A stretch of DNA of 64,000 nucleotides, from NCBI GenBank assembly GCA_041750975.1, contig JBGSYN010000098.1:44957-108956 (forward strand). The letters run 5' to 3'. Below are positions 33,906-42,584 of the stretch, piece after piece (the stretch's first letter is position 1; each line of letters opens with the position of its first letter). The position numbers and the translations under genes were made by a program. The notes beneath the pieces were generated by a model. It was not told where the DNA came from. It saw only the letters and a list, made by a program, of their open reading frames with translations, and did not search any database. Origin of the DNA: JBGSYN01 sp041750975 (GTDB lineage: Bacteria; Pseudomonadota; Alphaproteobacteria; Geminicoccales; Geminicoccaceae).

Positions 33906-34922
33906 CTATTTGGCGAAGTTCGCGGCGATCCGCTGGTTGAGATAATCCCTGGCCGTGATCTTTGGATACGTGCCTTTCGGCGATTCGATCACGGCATCGG
34001 TGTTAGCCTGACAGAAAAAGGCCATGGAGTGCCGCGATCCCATCGGCTCGCCGGGCTTCGGCATGCGTACGCGGTGCAGCGTCGATTGCAGCTCGTCATC
34101 GCTCCAACGCATCAGCATGTCGCCGATATTGCAGGTGATGACCCCTGACTTCGGCTCGACATCCGTCCAGGCGAGCTTGTCGCGCTCCTTGCCTGGGCAG
34201 ACCTGCAGCCCGCCATGGCCGGGGCGCTGATGCAGCAGCGTCAGGCAATCGAAATCGGTGTGGGCACCGGCGCGCCACTGTTTGAAGTCTTCGGGCTTGG
34301 CGTCAAGCATCGGCAGGTAGTGCAGCAATCGCAGCGTGCTTTGGTATTCCGGCCGTGTCGGATCGTGGCGGTCGGTGAAGAAGTCGAGCGGAAAGCCGAG
34401 TTTCATGGCGAAGCAGGAGAGGATCTTCATCCCGACCTCCCAGCACTGCGCCTCGAAACGGAGCATGCTGCCCTTGAACTGATCGACCTCGGCATCGCTC
34501 GGCCATAGGCCAGGCATCCGCGGCTGGGTCAGCTGATAGGACTCCTTATTGTCCGCGGTGCCGGTTGAGGGCCGGACCTGGGCCTTGTACTCCCACCCCG
34601 CATTGGTGCCGGATTTGAGCGGATATTTGGCTTTGATGTCTTCGGGCAGATCGAAAAACCGGGCCGACATCGCAAACGCCATATCGACATGCTCTTGCGG
34701 AATACCGTGATTGTACACCTGGAAAAAGCCGATCTCAGTTGCGGCTTTCCAGAGTTCATCGGCGATTTCCTGGCGACGATCGGCAAAATCGCCAAGATCG
34801 ATCAGCCGTATTTCGCGGCTATTGTCCTCGCTGCCTTCACCGCCATAGGCGGTTTCGCGGTTGAGCTCGTCGAGGTCGTAATTGCGGGGCGCAGACGTGG
34901 GTATTGCAGTAGCTTGAGACAT
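33906..34922 (-). CDS. Isopenicillin N synthase-like 2-oxoglutarate/Fe(II) oxygenase (1)
   Basis: A 338-residue non-heme iron dioxygenase. The iron triad is His221-x-Asp223 (HTDFDCLTLL) and His283 (STLHRV). The 2-oxoglutarate-binding Arg-x-Ser is Arg297-His-Ser299. The N-terminal DIOX_N part is EIGFFQVYNHGIPQEHVD. The start at 34922 has ggaggattct upstream. It is divergent from the LysR gene (140 nt apart), which probably controls it. The substrate is unknown; fungal thymine hydroxylase and plant hormone oxidases share this fold. It is longer than, and clearly different from, the second copy at 36078. Confidence 0.86.
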   Translation of the reverse strand: MSQATAIPTSAPRNYDLDELNRETAYGGEGSEDNSREIRLIDLGDFADRRQEIADELWKAATEIGFFQVYNHGIPQEHVDMAFAMSARFFDLPEDIKAKYPLKSGTNAGWEYKAQVRPSTGTADNKESYQLTQPRMPGLWPSDAEVDQFKGSMLRFEAQCWEVGMKILSCFAMKLGFPLDFFTDRHDPTRPEYQSTLRLLHYLPMLDAKPEDFKQWRAGAHTDFDCLTLLHQRPGHGGLQVCPGKERDKLAWTDVEPKSGVITCNIGDMLMRWSDDELQSTLHRVRMPKPGEPMGSRHSMAFFCQANTDAVIESPKGTYPKITARDYLNQRIAANFAK

Positions 34923-35062
34923 AGAATCCTCCAAAGTCGACGCATTAGGCGTGCAATGGAGCAATGACCTGGCACCGCTGGCACCTGACTGCTTCTACTC
35001 CGTAACCATTCGAGCTTTATTCAAGAACCGAAGACAATGCAAGGCTTGGAGACGATGACTGA
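34923..35062. promoter_or_regulatory. Divergent promoter region between oxygenase 1 and the LysR gene
   Basis: This 140-bp spacer separates two divergently transcribed genes. It must hold both promoters and, by the usual LysR pattern, the LysR binding site (a T-N11-A type dyad). The only ribosome site I can mark is the ggaggattct for oxygenase 1. I cannot assign the LysR box with confidence. Confidence 0.4.
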
Positions 35063-35983
35063 ATGATCCTGCATGCGCCCATGATCCGCTATTTCGATGC
35101 CGTCAGACGGGCCGGCAGTATTCGTGAGGCGTCGCGTAGACTTCATGTCGCGTCCTCGGCCGTCAACCGCCAGATCCTGAAGCTGGAGGACGAAGTCGGT
35201 GCGCCGCTGTTCGATCGGATGGCCAAGGGAATGCGGCTGACGGCAGCCGGCGAGATCTTCGCGCGTCACGCGATCACGGTCCTGCAGGATGCCGGACGGG
35301 CCGAGGAGGAATTGGCGGCCCTCAAGGGGCTGCGCCGCGGTCATGTGCGGATCATGGCGGTGGAGGGCTTGGCGGTGGATCTCCTGCCGGACGCCTTGAG
35401 CCGCATGCGGCGCGATTGTCCGATGGTCAATCTCTCGATCGCGACGGCAGGCTCGCCCGAGGTCGCCGAGGCCGTGATCGCTGGCGAGGCCGATGTCGGC
35501 ATCGCCTTTCAATCGCCGAAATTGCCGGACTTGCGGCAGGTGACGGTCGGCCATTTTCGGCTCGGCGCGGTGATGCCGCCGCATCATCCGCTGGCCGGCC
35601 GCGCCAGGCTGATGCTCAATGCCTGCGCCGATTTCCCCTGGATCCTGGCCTGCGAGCCGCTTTCGATCAAGCCGCAGCTTGCGCCGGCGCTCCGTCGTCT
35701 CGGCCGCCCCGCTCCTGCGGTGATCGAGGCGAGCTCGATCGAGCTGATCAAACGCCTGACCCTTCGTGGCTTCGGCATCAGCTTTCAGACCCGTCTCGGC
35801 CTGGAAGAGGAAGTCGTCTCGGGCCGGCTGGTCCATATACCGCTGGCCGATGGCGAAATCGGCCCGAGCGAACTCGGCGTCTACGTCCGCGCCGGGCGCG
35901 CCGTGTCGACCGCGGCAGCATTATTGCTCGAGATCCTGATCGACGCGGTCGCCGCGCATGCGCAGCGGGATGCGGACGCCTGA
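35063..35983 (+). CDS. LysR family transcriptional regulator
   Basis: A 306-residue LTTR. The N-terminal winged HTH (MIRYFDAVRRAGSIREASRR, then SSAVNRQILKLEDEVGAPLF) is followed by a periplasmic-binding-like effector domain. The gene lies between the two oxygenase genes, divergent from the first and upstream of the second. The second oxygenase starts 95 nt after its stop, so a separate promoter is possible. It is the likely local regulator of the whole nucleobase-type locus. Confidence 0.93.
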   Translation: MILHAPMIRYFDAVRRAGSIREASRRLHVASSAVNRQILKLEDEVGAPLFDRMAKGMRLTAAGEIFARHAITVLQDAGRAEEELAALKGLRRGHVRIMAVEGLAVDLLPDALSRMRRDCPMVNLSIATAGSPEVAEAVIAGEADVGIAFQSPKLPDLRQVTVGHFRLGAVMPPHHPLAGRARLMLNACADFPWILACEPLSIKPQLAPALRRLGRPAPAVIEASSIELIKRLTLRGFGISFQTRLGLEEEVVSGRLVHIPLADGEIGPSELGVYVRAGRAVSTAAALLLEILIDAVAAHAQRDADA

Positions 35984-36077
35984 TGCCGTATCGGCATCGG
36001 ACCGTGCAAAAATCGCTGCTATCGGGGACGCGAATGTCTGGCTAATTCTCCAAAACTTATTGGAGGATGGGGTGCGG

Positions 36078-37061
36078 ATGAGCGCGAGCCAGAAAAAGCC
36101 GGAAGCAGAATCTGCTGCCTTGCCGGTTGTCGATATCGAGGGCCTCCGCTCCGGCGATTTCGGTGTTCGTCGCTTGATCGCCGAGGAGATCCGCAAGGCC
36201 TGTCTCGACAAGGGATTCATGTATGTCGTCGGCCACGGCATCCCTTCTTCGCTCCAGTCCGCCGTTTTCGAGGAATCGTCGCGTTTCTTCACCGCTTCTG
36301 AGGAGGTCAAGAGTGCCGTCAATCTGAGCCGATCGCCCTGTCACCGTGGCTACGAGCCATTGCGGGCGCAGATTCTGGAGCCGGGCACGCCGCCCGATCT
36401 CAAGGAAGGGTATTATATTGGCCGACACCTGCCGCTTGACGATCCGGCCGTCGTCGCCGGCAAGTTCAATCACGGACCCAATCAGTGGCCCGAGGGCATG
36501 CCGACCTTTCGCGCCACGATGGAGCGCTATTTTGCAGAAATGCTTGGTGTGGGCGGGGTCTTGATGCGCGGGCTCGCCCTCTCGCTCGACCTCGAAGAGT
36601 ATGCGTTCGACGCCTATCTGCACGAGCCGGTCGCGATCCTGCGTCTGCTCCACTATCCCCCCCAATCGGCCAACCCGCTGCCGGATGAAAAAGGCTGCGG
36701 TGCCCATACCGACTGGGGTGCATTGACACTTCTGATGCAGGACGATGTCGGTGGCCTCGAGGTCTGGGACCGGGAGCATGGCTGGTTGGCAGCACCACCC
36801 ATGGCGGGCGCCTATATCGTCAATCTCGGCGATATGATCGCGCGCTTGACCAATGATCGCTACCACTCGACCCAACATCGGGTGATCAATTCGACCGGGC
36901 GCGAACGCTATTCCGTGCCGTTCTTTTTCGAAGGCAATGTCGACGAGCCCGTCGAATGCCTGCCGGGTTGTCTGGCGCCCGGTGAGACGCCCCGCTACGC
37001 GCCGACCACGGTCGAGGGTCATATGCGCGAAATGTATGCGCGTACCTATGCCAAGTCCTGA
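36078..37061 (+). CDS. Isopenicillin N synthase-like 2-oxoglutarate/Fe(II) oxygenase (2)
   Basis: A 327-residue dioxygenase. The iron ligands are His210-x-Asp212 (AHTDWGALTLL) and His267 (STQHRVIN), and the 2-oxoglutarate Arg-x-Ser is Arg277-Tyr-Ser279. DIOX_N is GFMYVVGHGIPSSLQ. The start is ATG 36078 or GTG 36072; both lie behind ggagga. The gene begins a tightly packed operon: it overlaps the hydrolase by 14 nt, and binding protein, ATPase, permease and deaminase follow. The substrate is not known, and operon context suggests a nucleobase or similar small ring compound. Confidence 0.87.
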   Translation: MSASQKKPEAESAALPVVDIEGLRSGDFGVRRLIAEEIRKACLDKGFMYVVGHGIPSSLQSAVFEESSRFFTASEEVKSAVNLSRSPCHRGYEPLRAQILEPGTPPDLKEGYYIGRHLPLDDPAVVAGKFNHGPNQWPEGMPTFRATMERYFAEMLGVGGVLMRGLALSLDLEEYAFDAYLHEPVAILRLLHYPPQSANPLPDEKGCGAHTDWGALTLLMQDDVGGLEVWDREHGWLAAPPMAGAYIVNLGDMIARLTNDRYHSTQHRVINSTGRERYSVPFFFEGNVDEPVECLPGCLAPGETPRYAPTTVEGHMREMYARTYAKS

Positions 37062-37842
37062 TCCGGCCCACGGGCGTAATGTCGTGTTGATCCATGGCGC
37101 CTGGCAGGGCGGTTGGGTCTGGGACGGGACCGTGTCCGAACTGGAGGCTGCAGGTTTCCGCGCGCATCCGCTCGATCTTCCAGGCAATGGATACCACCCG
37201 GTCCCGTTCGAACAGGCCACGTTCAAGGACTGCATCGATCACGCCGTCGGCACGGTCGACCGTTGTGAGGGCGAGGTTTCGTTGATCGCCCACAGTGGCG
37301 GCGGCATGGTCGCGGGCAAGGTTGCCGAAGCCCGTCCGGATCGTCTCGACCGCATCATTTATGTCGCCGGAATGATGTTGCCTTCGGGCCTGAGTTTCAC
37401 TGATCTGATCGGAGAGGTTTTGTCGAAAGAGCCTTCAGTCCTTGGGATCTGGCCCCATCTGGAGCCGACTGCGGATGGCAAGGGAACCCGCGTTCCACCC
37501 GCAGCCGCCCGCGAGATCTTTTACCATGATTGTGCGCCCGAGGCCGCAGCGGCGGCCGCGGCAAAGCTCGAAGCCCAACCTGACGCCACGCGGGCTGTCA
37601 CCACCGGAACCTTGACATCCAGGCGGTTCGGCAAAGTCGCACGGGCTTATGTCGAATGCCTTCGGGACCGTTCGATCCTGTTATCGATGCAGAGGCGAAT
37701 GCAAACTCTGATGCCCGGCGCTCTCCGCTTCTCGCTCGATACCGGCCACGCACCGATGCTGGCGCGGCCCCAGGCCTTCATCGAATTGATCCTTGAAATT
37801 CTCACTCTCCCGCTCAGCCGTTTCCACTCGAAAGGAATGTGA
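37048..37842 (+). CDS. Alpha/beta hydrolase
   Basis: A 264-residue alpha/beta-hydrolase fold protein. The oxyanion region is VVLIHGAWQGGWVW, the nucleophile elbow is IAHSGGGM (Ser), and the C-terminal DTGHAPML carries the His. It resembles short esterases and amidases of the salicylate-esterase/EstC type. No signal peptide, so cytoplasmic. It overlaps the oxygenase by 14 nt and lies just before the ABC binding protein. It could open a ring or cleave an ester or amide in the same pathway. Confidence 0.86.
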   Translation: MPSPDPAHGRNVVLIHGAWQGGWVWDGTVSELEAAGFRAHPLDLPGNGYHPVPFEQATFKDCIDHAVGTVDRCEGEVSLIAHSGGGMVAGKVAEARPDRLDRIIYVAGMMLPSGLSFTDLIGEVLSKEPSVLGIWPHLEPTADGKGTRVPPAAAREIFYHDCAPEAAAAAAAKLEAQPDATRAVTTGTLTSRRFGKVARAYVECLRDRSILLSMQRRMQTLMPGALRFSLDTGHAPMLARPQAFIELILEILTLPLSRFHSKGM

Positions 37843-37843
37843 T

Positions 37844-38833
37844 ATGCGCAAATCCCACTGGCTCGGTGCCGGCGCCGGCATGGCTCTCTTAACCGCCGCT
37901 CCGGCGTTTGCCGTGGACAAGGTCGTGTTCCAGCTGGACTGGCTGCCTAATGGCGACAAGGCCGCAATCTATCATGGCATCGAACTCGGCCTGTTCGAGG
38001 AAGCCGATATCGAGGTCGAATTCAGCCCCGGCCGCGGTTCCTCGGACGCGATCACCAAGCTTGCCACGGGTGTCTCCGATATCGGCTATGGCGGCCTTGG
38101 CGCCTTGATGACGGCCGAAGCGGAGGGCGAAGTGCCGGTGAAAGCGATCATACCGATTTATACCAAGCAGCCTGATGCGATCTTCGCCACCACTGACGGT
38201 CCGATCCAGAGCATTGCCGATCTCGCCGACAAGACCATCGCCACGGCCCCATTCTCCTCCTCGAACGCCACCTGGCCGCTGCTGCTGGAGGTGAACGATA
38301 TCGACGGCAGCACGATCGAGCTGTTGAAAGCCGAGCCCGCCTCCCTGGCGCCGATGCTGGCGACCGGCCAGATCGACGGCACCATCAATTGGGTTACCGT
38401 GGCGCCCCTGACGGCATCCGTGCTCGAGCAGGCCGGCAAGGAGCTGTTGATCATCCCGTGGTCGGACTTCGGCTTCGATGGATATGGGTTGAGCCTGCTC
38501 GCGTCCGACAAGACCATCGAAGAGCGCCCCGACGTATTGCGCCGTTTCGTTGCGGCGCTGAAGGAGGCGATTGAGGCTGCCAATGCCGACCCCATGGCGG
38601 CGGCTGAATCGCTCACGAAGCACGTGCCCGAGACCGATGTCGGGGTTGCCGCCGCAGGCTACGAATCCTCCGTGCCGTTGATCGAGAACGAGGTCACGGA
38701 AGCCTCGGGCTTCGGGGTGTTCGAACCGGAACGTTTGAACGAAACCTGGGAGTGGATCGCCAAAAGCAACGGCTATGCGATGGACGCAGTCGATCCGATG
38801 GCGTTGGTGGCAACCGACTTCGCCACCAACTAA
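37844..38833 (+). CDS. NMT1/THI5-like ABC transporter substrate-binding protein
   Basis: A 329-residue exported binding protein. The signal peptide (WLGAGAGMALLTAAPAFAV) is followed by FQLDWLPNGDKAAIYHGIEL, the start typical of NMT1/THI5-like and riboflavin/pyrimidine precursor binders. It is a distant paralogue of ThiY 5 kb upstream, but it is not downstream of a riboswitch. It heads the ABC module of the oxygenase operon. The ligand probably resembles a pyrimidine or purine; this is inference. Confidence 0.87.
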   Translation: MRKSHWLGAGAGMALLTAAPAFAVDKVVFQLDWLPNGDKAAIYHGIELGLFEEADIEVEFSPGRGSSDAITKLATGVSDIGYGGLGALMTAEAEGEVPVKAIIPIYTKQPDAIFATTDGPIQSIADLADKTIATAPFSSSNATWPLLLEVNDIDGSTIELLKAEPASLAPMLATGQIDGTINWVTVAPLTASVLEQAGKELLIIPWSDFGFDGYGLSLLASDKTIEERPDVLRRFVAALKEAIEAANADPMAAAESLTKHVPETDVGVAAAGYESSVPLIENEVTEASGFGVFEPERLNETWEWIAKSNGYAMDAVDPMALVATDFATN

Positions 38834-38853
38834 CAGCGCGTCACCGATCCGCA

Positions 38854-39636
38854 ATGGAATGGCCCGCGATTGCGCTCGAGGGCGTGGACAAGGTCTTCGA
38901 CAGCACGAAGACCGGTTCCGTTCGCGCTCTCGTCGACCTCGATCTCACAGTCGAACGCGGTGAGTTCATCTCGATCGTCGGGCCATCGGGCTGCGGCAAG
39001 TCGACGATCCTGCGCCTTATCGCGGGCCTTCTGCCGCCCAGTCAGGGGCATGTCGCCATCGACGGCACGCCGGTCAAGGAGCCCAGGGACGAGATCGGGA
39101 TCGTCTTCCAGAGGCCGACGCTGCTGCCCTGGCTCAATATCCGGGACAATGTCCTGTTCCCAATTCGGCACAAGCGCGGCGAAAGCGGGAGACGCTTCCA
39201 CGGTGAGGCTCAGGCCTTGCTCGACATGGTCGGACTTGGCGATTTCTCATCGCATATGCCGGATCAGCTTTCGGGCGGCATGCAGCAGCGCGCAGCCATC
39301 GCCCGTGCGCTCCTGCTCGATCCCGATATCCTGTTGATGGACGAGCCTTTTTCGGCACTCGATGCGCTGACCCGTGACGAGATGGGCTTCGAGCTTTTGC
39401 GGATCTGGGAGGAAAGGCCCAAGACGGTTGTCTTCATCACCCATGCTATCGCCGAGGCCGTGCTGCTGTCCGACCGGGTCGCCATCATGACGGAGCGGCC
39501 GGGTTCGATCCGCTCGGTCATCGAGATCGACCTGCCTCGGCCGCGTACCTTCGCCACCCTGTCCAGCCCCCGTTTTCTCGAGCTCAGTAATGAAATCCGT
39601 GCAGGCGTCCTCCACCGTATCGCCACCGCCGCTTGA
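38854..39636 (+). CDS. ABC transporter ATP-binding protein (nitrate/taurine/pyrimidine type)
   Basis: A 260-residue ATPase. Walker A is GPSGCGKST, the signature is QLSGGMQQRAAIARALLLDP, Walker B is ILLMDEPFSALD and the H-loop is FITHAIAEAVLLSDRV. It overlaps the permease by 47 nt, showing the two are coupled. It is energetically paired with the permease and binding protein at either side. Confidence 0.92.
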   Translation: MEWPAIALEGVDKVFDSTKTGSVRALVDLDLTVERGEFISIVGPSGCGKSTILRLIAGLLPPSQGHVAIDGTPVKEPRDEIGIVFQRPTLLPWLNIRDNVLFPIRHKRGESGRRFHGEAQALLDMVGLGDFSSHMPDQLSGGMQQRAAIARALLLDPDILLMDEPFSALDALTRDEMGFELLRIWEERPKTVVFITHAIAEAVLLSDRVAIMTERPGSIRSVIEIDLPRPRTFATLSSPRFLELSNEIRAGVLHRIATAA

Positions 39637-40414
39637 GTTGACGTGGCTGCGCCACGTTCTCTGGACCGGGGCTCCCGTCTTCTTCTTCGCCGCAATTCTC
39701 ATCTTGTGGCAAGCAAGCGTGACGATCTTCGAGGTTCCGAAGTTTCTTCTGCCCTCGCCCACCGACATCGTCGAAGCCGGTTTTGCCGTCCCGGCAACGA
39801 CATGGCTGACCCATGCCGCGGCAACCTTGAAGGTGACCCTGATCGGCTATCTGGCATCGATTGTGGTCAGCATCCCCCTTGCCGTTGCCGTCGCTCTATC
39901 GCCGGTTATGTCGCGGACGGTCTATCCGCTGCTGATCGTCGTGCAGTCGACGCCGATCGTCGCCGTGGCGCCGATCATTATCGTGGCCCTCGGCGCCGGC
40001 GATGCGCCCCGCGTCGTCATTACCTGTCTGATCGCCTTCTTTCCGCTGGTGGTCAGCACCGCGACCGGCCTTCTGGCCACACCTGGCGAACTGATCGAGC
40101 TTTCCCGCTCGCTCAAAGCACCCCGTGTGCGGGAGGTGACGCAGATCAGGCTGATGTTCGCGATTCCCTATATTTTCAGCGCTTTGAAAATCTCGATAAC
40201 ACTCGCGGTGATAGGTGCTGTCGTTGCCGAGTTCGTGGCGGCCGAAAACGGTCTCGGCTATTTCATTCTCTACTCCACGTCTTTCTTCAAGGTGCCGCAA
40301 GCCTTCGCCGCCTTGTTCGTTCTGGTGGGGATCAGCCTCGCCCTATTCCGCCTGGTAGTGCTGGCCCAGCGTCTGCTCTTCCCCTGGAGCCTGCCGGTGG
40401 AGTCGAGGAACTGA
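39590..40414 (+). CDS. ABC transporter permease (nitrate/taurine/pyrimidine type)
   Basis: A 274-residue permease with about six transmembrane helices. The EAA-type loop reads SLKAPRVREVTQIRLMFAIP with VIGAVVAEFVAAENGLGY, standard for TauC/SsuC relatives. ATG 39590 lies within the ATPase gene. The stop overlaps the ATG of the deaminase gene by one base. Confidence 0.92.
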   Translation: MKSVQASSTVSPPPLELTWLRHVLWTGAPVFFFAAILILWQASVTIFEVPKFLLPSPTDIVEAGFAVPATTWLTHAAATLKVTLIGYLASIVVSIPLAVAVALSPVMSRTVYPLLIVVQSTPIVAVAPIIIVALGAGDAPRVVITCLIAFFPLVVSTATGLLATPGELIELSRSLKAPRVREVTQIRLMFAIPYIFSALKISITLAVIGAVVAEFVAAENGLGYFILYSTSFFKVPQAFAALFVLVGISLALFRLVVLAQRLLFPWSLPVESRN

Positions 40415-40908
40415 TGATGATCGAGCCAAAGAGCACCCCACTCGACTATGAAGCGCTCGTCCGCCGTTCCATCGAGGTTGCGCGAGCGGCCCGCGACGCC
40501 GGCAACCATCCCTTTGGGGCCGTTCTGGTCGGACCCGGTGGCGAGATCCTGATGGAGCAGGGCAATATTTTCGGCGAGGCGGGCGATGCCACCGGTCATG
40601 CCGAACGCGTGCTGATGACCCGCGCGTCGATCGCCCACGATCCGGACTTCCTCGCTGAATGCACCATGGTCACCAGTTGCGAGCCCTGTGCCATGTGCTC
40701 CGGCGCGGTCTATTGGGCCGGCGTCGGACGGGTGGTCTTCGGCATGCGGGAGCACGATTTGAAGGCGCTGATCGGACCGCATCCGGAGAACTTGACGCTG
40801 GATCTTCCGTGCGAGACGATCTTTGCAGCGGGACAGCGCAAAATCGAGGTCATCGGCCCGCTACTCCAGGACGAGGCAGCCGCAATCCATGTTGGTGCAT
40901 GGGACTGA
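40414..40908 (+). CDS. Nucleoside/nucleobase deaminase (CMP/dCMP deaminase fold)
   Basis: A 164-residue zinc deaminase. The ligands and proton donor are in the HAE motif (TGHAERVLM) and the CxxC motif (SCEPCAMCSGAVYW). The fold covers tRNA adenosine deaminases, guanine deaminases and cytosine deaminases, and the short size and context favour a free base or nucleoside. It is the last gene of the oxygenase-ABC operon, ends 6 nt before the convergent guanine deaminase gene, and probably acts in the same catabolic pathway. Confidence 0.87.
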   Translation: MMIEPKSTPLDYEALVRRSIEVARAARDAGNHPFGAVLVGPGGEILMEQGNIFGEAGDATGHAERVLMTRASIAHDPDFLAECTMVTSCEPCAMCSGAVYWAGVGRVVFGMREHDLKALIGPHPENLTLDLPCETIFAAGQRKIEVIGPLLQDEAAAIHVGAWD

Positions 40909-40914
40909 CGAGGA

Positions 40915-42240
40915 TCAGGTCGCTCGAGTGAAGGCTTCCCTGCCTGCGACATAAGTGGCTCGCGTGCAGCGGTCGTCACCCAGAATCTGCAGCGCGAAGA
41001 GAATTCCCTCGAGTTCGCCATGAGCGGCGTCGATGCGATGCGTGAGATTGGCGGTAGCGTCGAGATCGAGTACGACGAGATCGGCCATCGAGCCGGGCGC
41101 CAATGTGCCGATCTCATGGTCGAGTTGTAGTGCCCGGGCATTGCCGAGCGTCATTTGGTAAAAGGCTTCGAATGGCGTCAGGCTGCGGCCCTTGAGCTGT
41201 GCCACCTTGTAGGCCTCGGCGGCGGTCTGCAGCATCGAGTAGCTGGTGCCGCCGCCGACATCCGTTGCCAATGCGATCCGCACCGGCTTGGGCTCCTCTT
41301 GCAGGCGGGCCAGATCGAAGAGCCCGCTGCCCAGGAAATTGTTCGAGGTCGGGCACCAGACGGCGATTGCGGCACGATCGTGGAGCAACTTGATCTCGCT
41401 TTCGTCCAGATGGATGCAATGTCCCAGAAGGGTGCGCGGGCCGAGCAGACCGAACCGGTCGTAGACAGCAGTGTAGCTCGCAGCTTCGGGAAATAGCGAT
41501 TTGACGGTCGCGACTTCCTCGAGGTTTTCGGCAAGATGGGTCTGGACATAAACCGTAGGGTGTTCCGCCGCGAGGCGGCCGGCGATGTCGAGCTGGGCTT
41601 CGGTCGAGGTGATCGCGAATCTTGGCGTGATGGCGTAGGCGAGGCGGCTGCGGTCGTGCCAGCGCCCGATCAGCTCGTTGCACTCGACATAGCTTGCCTC
41701 CGCGGTGTCCATGAGTTCTGTCGGCGCGTTGCGGTCCATCATCGATTTCCCGGCGATCATCCGCAGGTTTCTCGCCGATGCCTCGGCGAAGAAGAGCTCG
41801 ACCGAAGTCGGATGGACGGTGCAAAAGACGGATGCGGTGGTCGTGCCGTTGGCGAGGAGCTGGTCGAGGAAAAATACGGCGGTAGCGTGGGCATGCTCGG
41901 GGTCGGAGAACTTCTGCTCTTCGACGAAAGTGTAACGTTCGAGCCAGTCCATGAGTTGCGACCCATAGGAGGCCATGACCCGGGTCTGCGGGTAGTGAAC
42001 GTGCGGATCGATGAAGCCCGGCAGGATCAGATCGTTGGTGAATGTCGCAAGCTCCGCCTTGCCGTTCAATGCCGGAAGTATGGCCGCTGCGTCGCCGACG
42101 ATGGCGATGCGATCATCGTCGATCACGACGCAGCCGTCTTCCCAGTAATCGTAGCTTGCGCCGGCCTCGATCAGCCGCGGATCTTCGTTGAAGGTCAGAA
42201 CTCGTCCACGAAGCGCCTTGCGCTGTGTCTCAGTCGACAT
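40915..42240 (-). CDS. guaD: Guanine deaminase (amidohydrolase family)
   Basis: A 441-residue amidohydrolase converting guanine to xanthine. The metal ligands and motifs are in LPGFIDPHVHYPQTRVMASY, HLAENLEEVATVKSLF, LLGHCIHLDESEIKLLHD and ALATDVGGGTSYSMLQT. The GTTTASVF motif and the YGSQLMDWL stretch are typical of GuaD. It converges on the deaminase gene with a 6-nt gap, so purine use is part of this locus. It starts at 42240. Confidence 0.93.
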   Translation of the reverse strand: MSTETQRKALRGRVLTFNEDPRLIEAGASYDYWEDGCVVIDDDRIAIVGDAAAILPALNGKAELATFTNDLILPGFIDPHVHYPQTRVMASYGSQLMDWLERYTFVEEQKFSDPEHAHATAVFFLDQLLANGTTTASVFCTVHPTSVELFFAEASARNLRMIAGKSMMDRNAPTELMDTAEASYVECNELIGRWHDRSRLAYAITPRFAITSTEAQLDIAGRLAAEHPTVYVQTHLAENLEEVATVKSLFPEAASYTAVYDRFGLLGPRTLLGHCIHLDESEIKLLHDRAAIAVWCPTSNNFLGSGLFDLARLQEEPKPVRIALATDVGGGTSYSMLQTAAEAYKVAQLKGRSLTPFEAFYQMTLGNARALQLDHEIGTLAPGSMADLVVLDLDATANLTHRIDAAHGELEGILFALQILGDDRCTRATYVAGREAFTRAT

Positions 42241-42322
42241 TCGGCGATTGATCGATCATTGCCAAAGACTTCCTCATCCCCACATTGCGTATCGTAAAGT
42301 AATGCGGAAAGGAGCTTTCACC

Positions 42323-42577
42323 ATGGCAAGTCGACGCAAGAAAATCCCCAAGATCAGTGACCCGAAGCCGCGCAATCCCGAAGCGCGGCTTCTGGCATGT
42401 CCTAGCCTCCGGTTGCGTGTCGCCGAGAAACGACCGGCGATCAAGAGCGAACGGGCAAGGATAAGGCGCGAACTCAAGACGGGGAGAATGCCCGAAGGCG
42501 GAGCCGATCGGCGGTCGGTTGCGCTTTCGGGCATGTGGTCCCCAGCCGGATCGGCGACCGGTATCGCCTTCTCGTAG
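42323..42577 (+). CDS. Small basic hypothetical protein
   Basis: An 84-residue, strongly basic protein (ASRRKKIPKISDPKPRNPEA, then RARIRRELKTGRMPEGGADR). ATG 42323 has a good aaaggag site 8 nt upstream, the best argument that it is real. It resembles the general style of small, K/R/P-rich alphaproteobacterial proteins of unknown function. It is convergent with the acyltransferase (7-nt gap). Opposite-strand frames in the same stretch have no ribosome site. Confidence 0.5.
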   Translation: MASRRKKIPKISDPKPRNPEARLLACPSLRLRVAEKRPAIKSERARIRRELKTGRMPEGGADRRSVALSGMWSPAGSATGIAFS

Positions 42578-42584
42578 ACGAACC

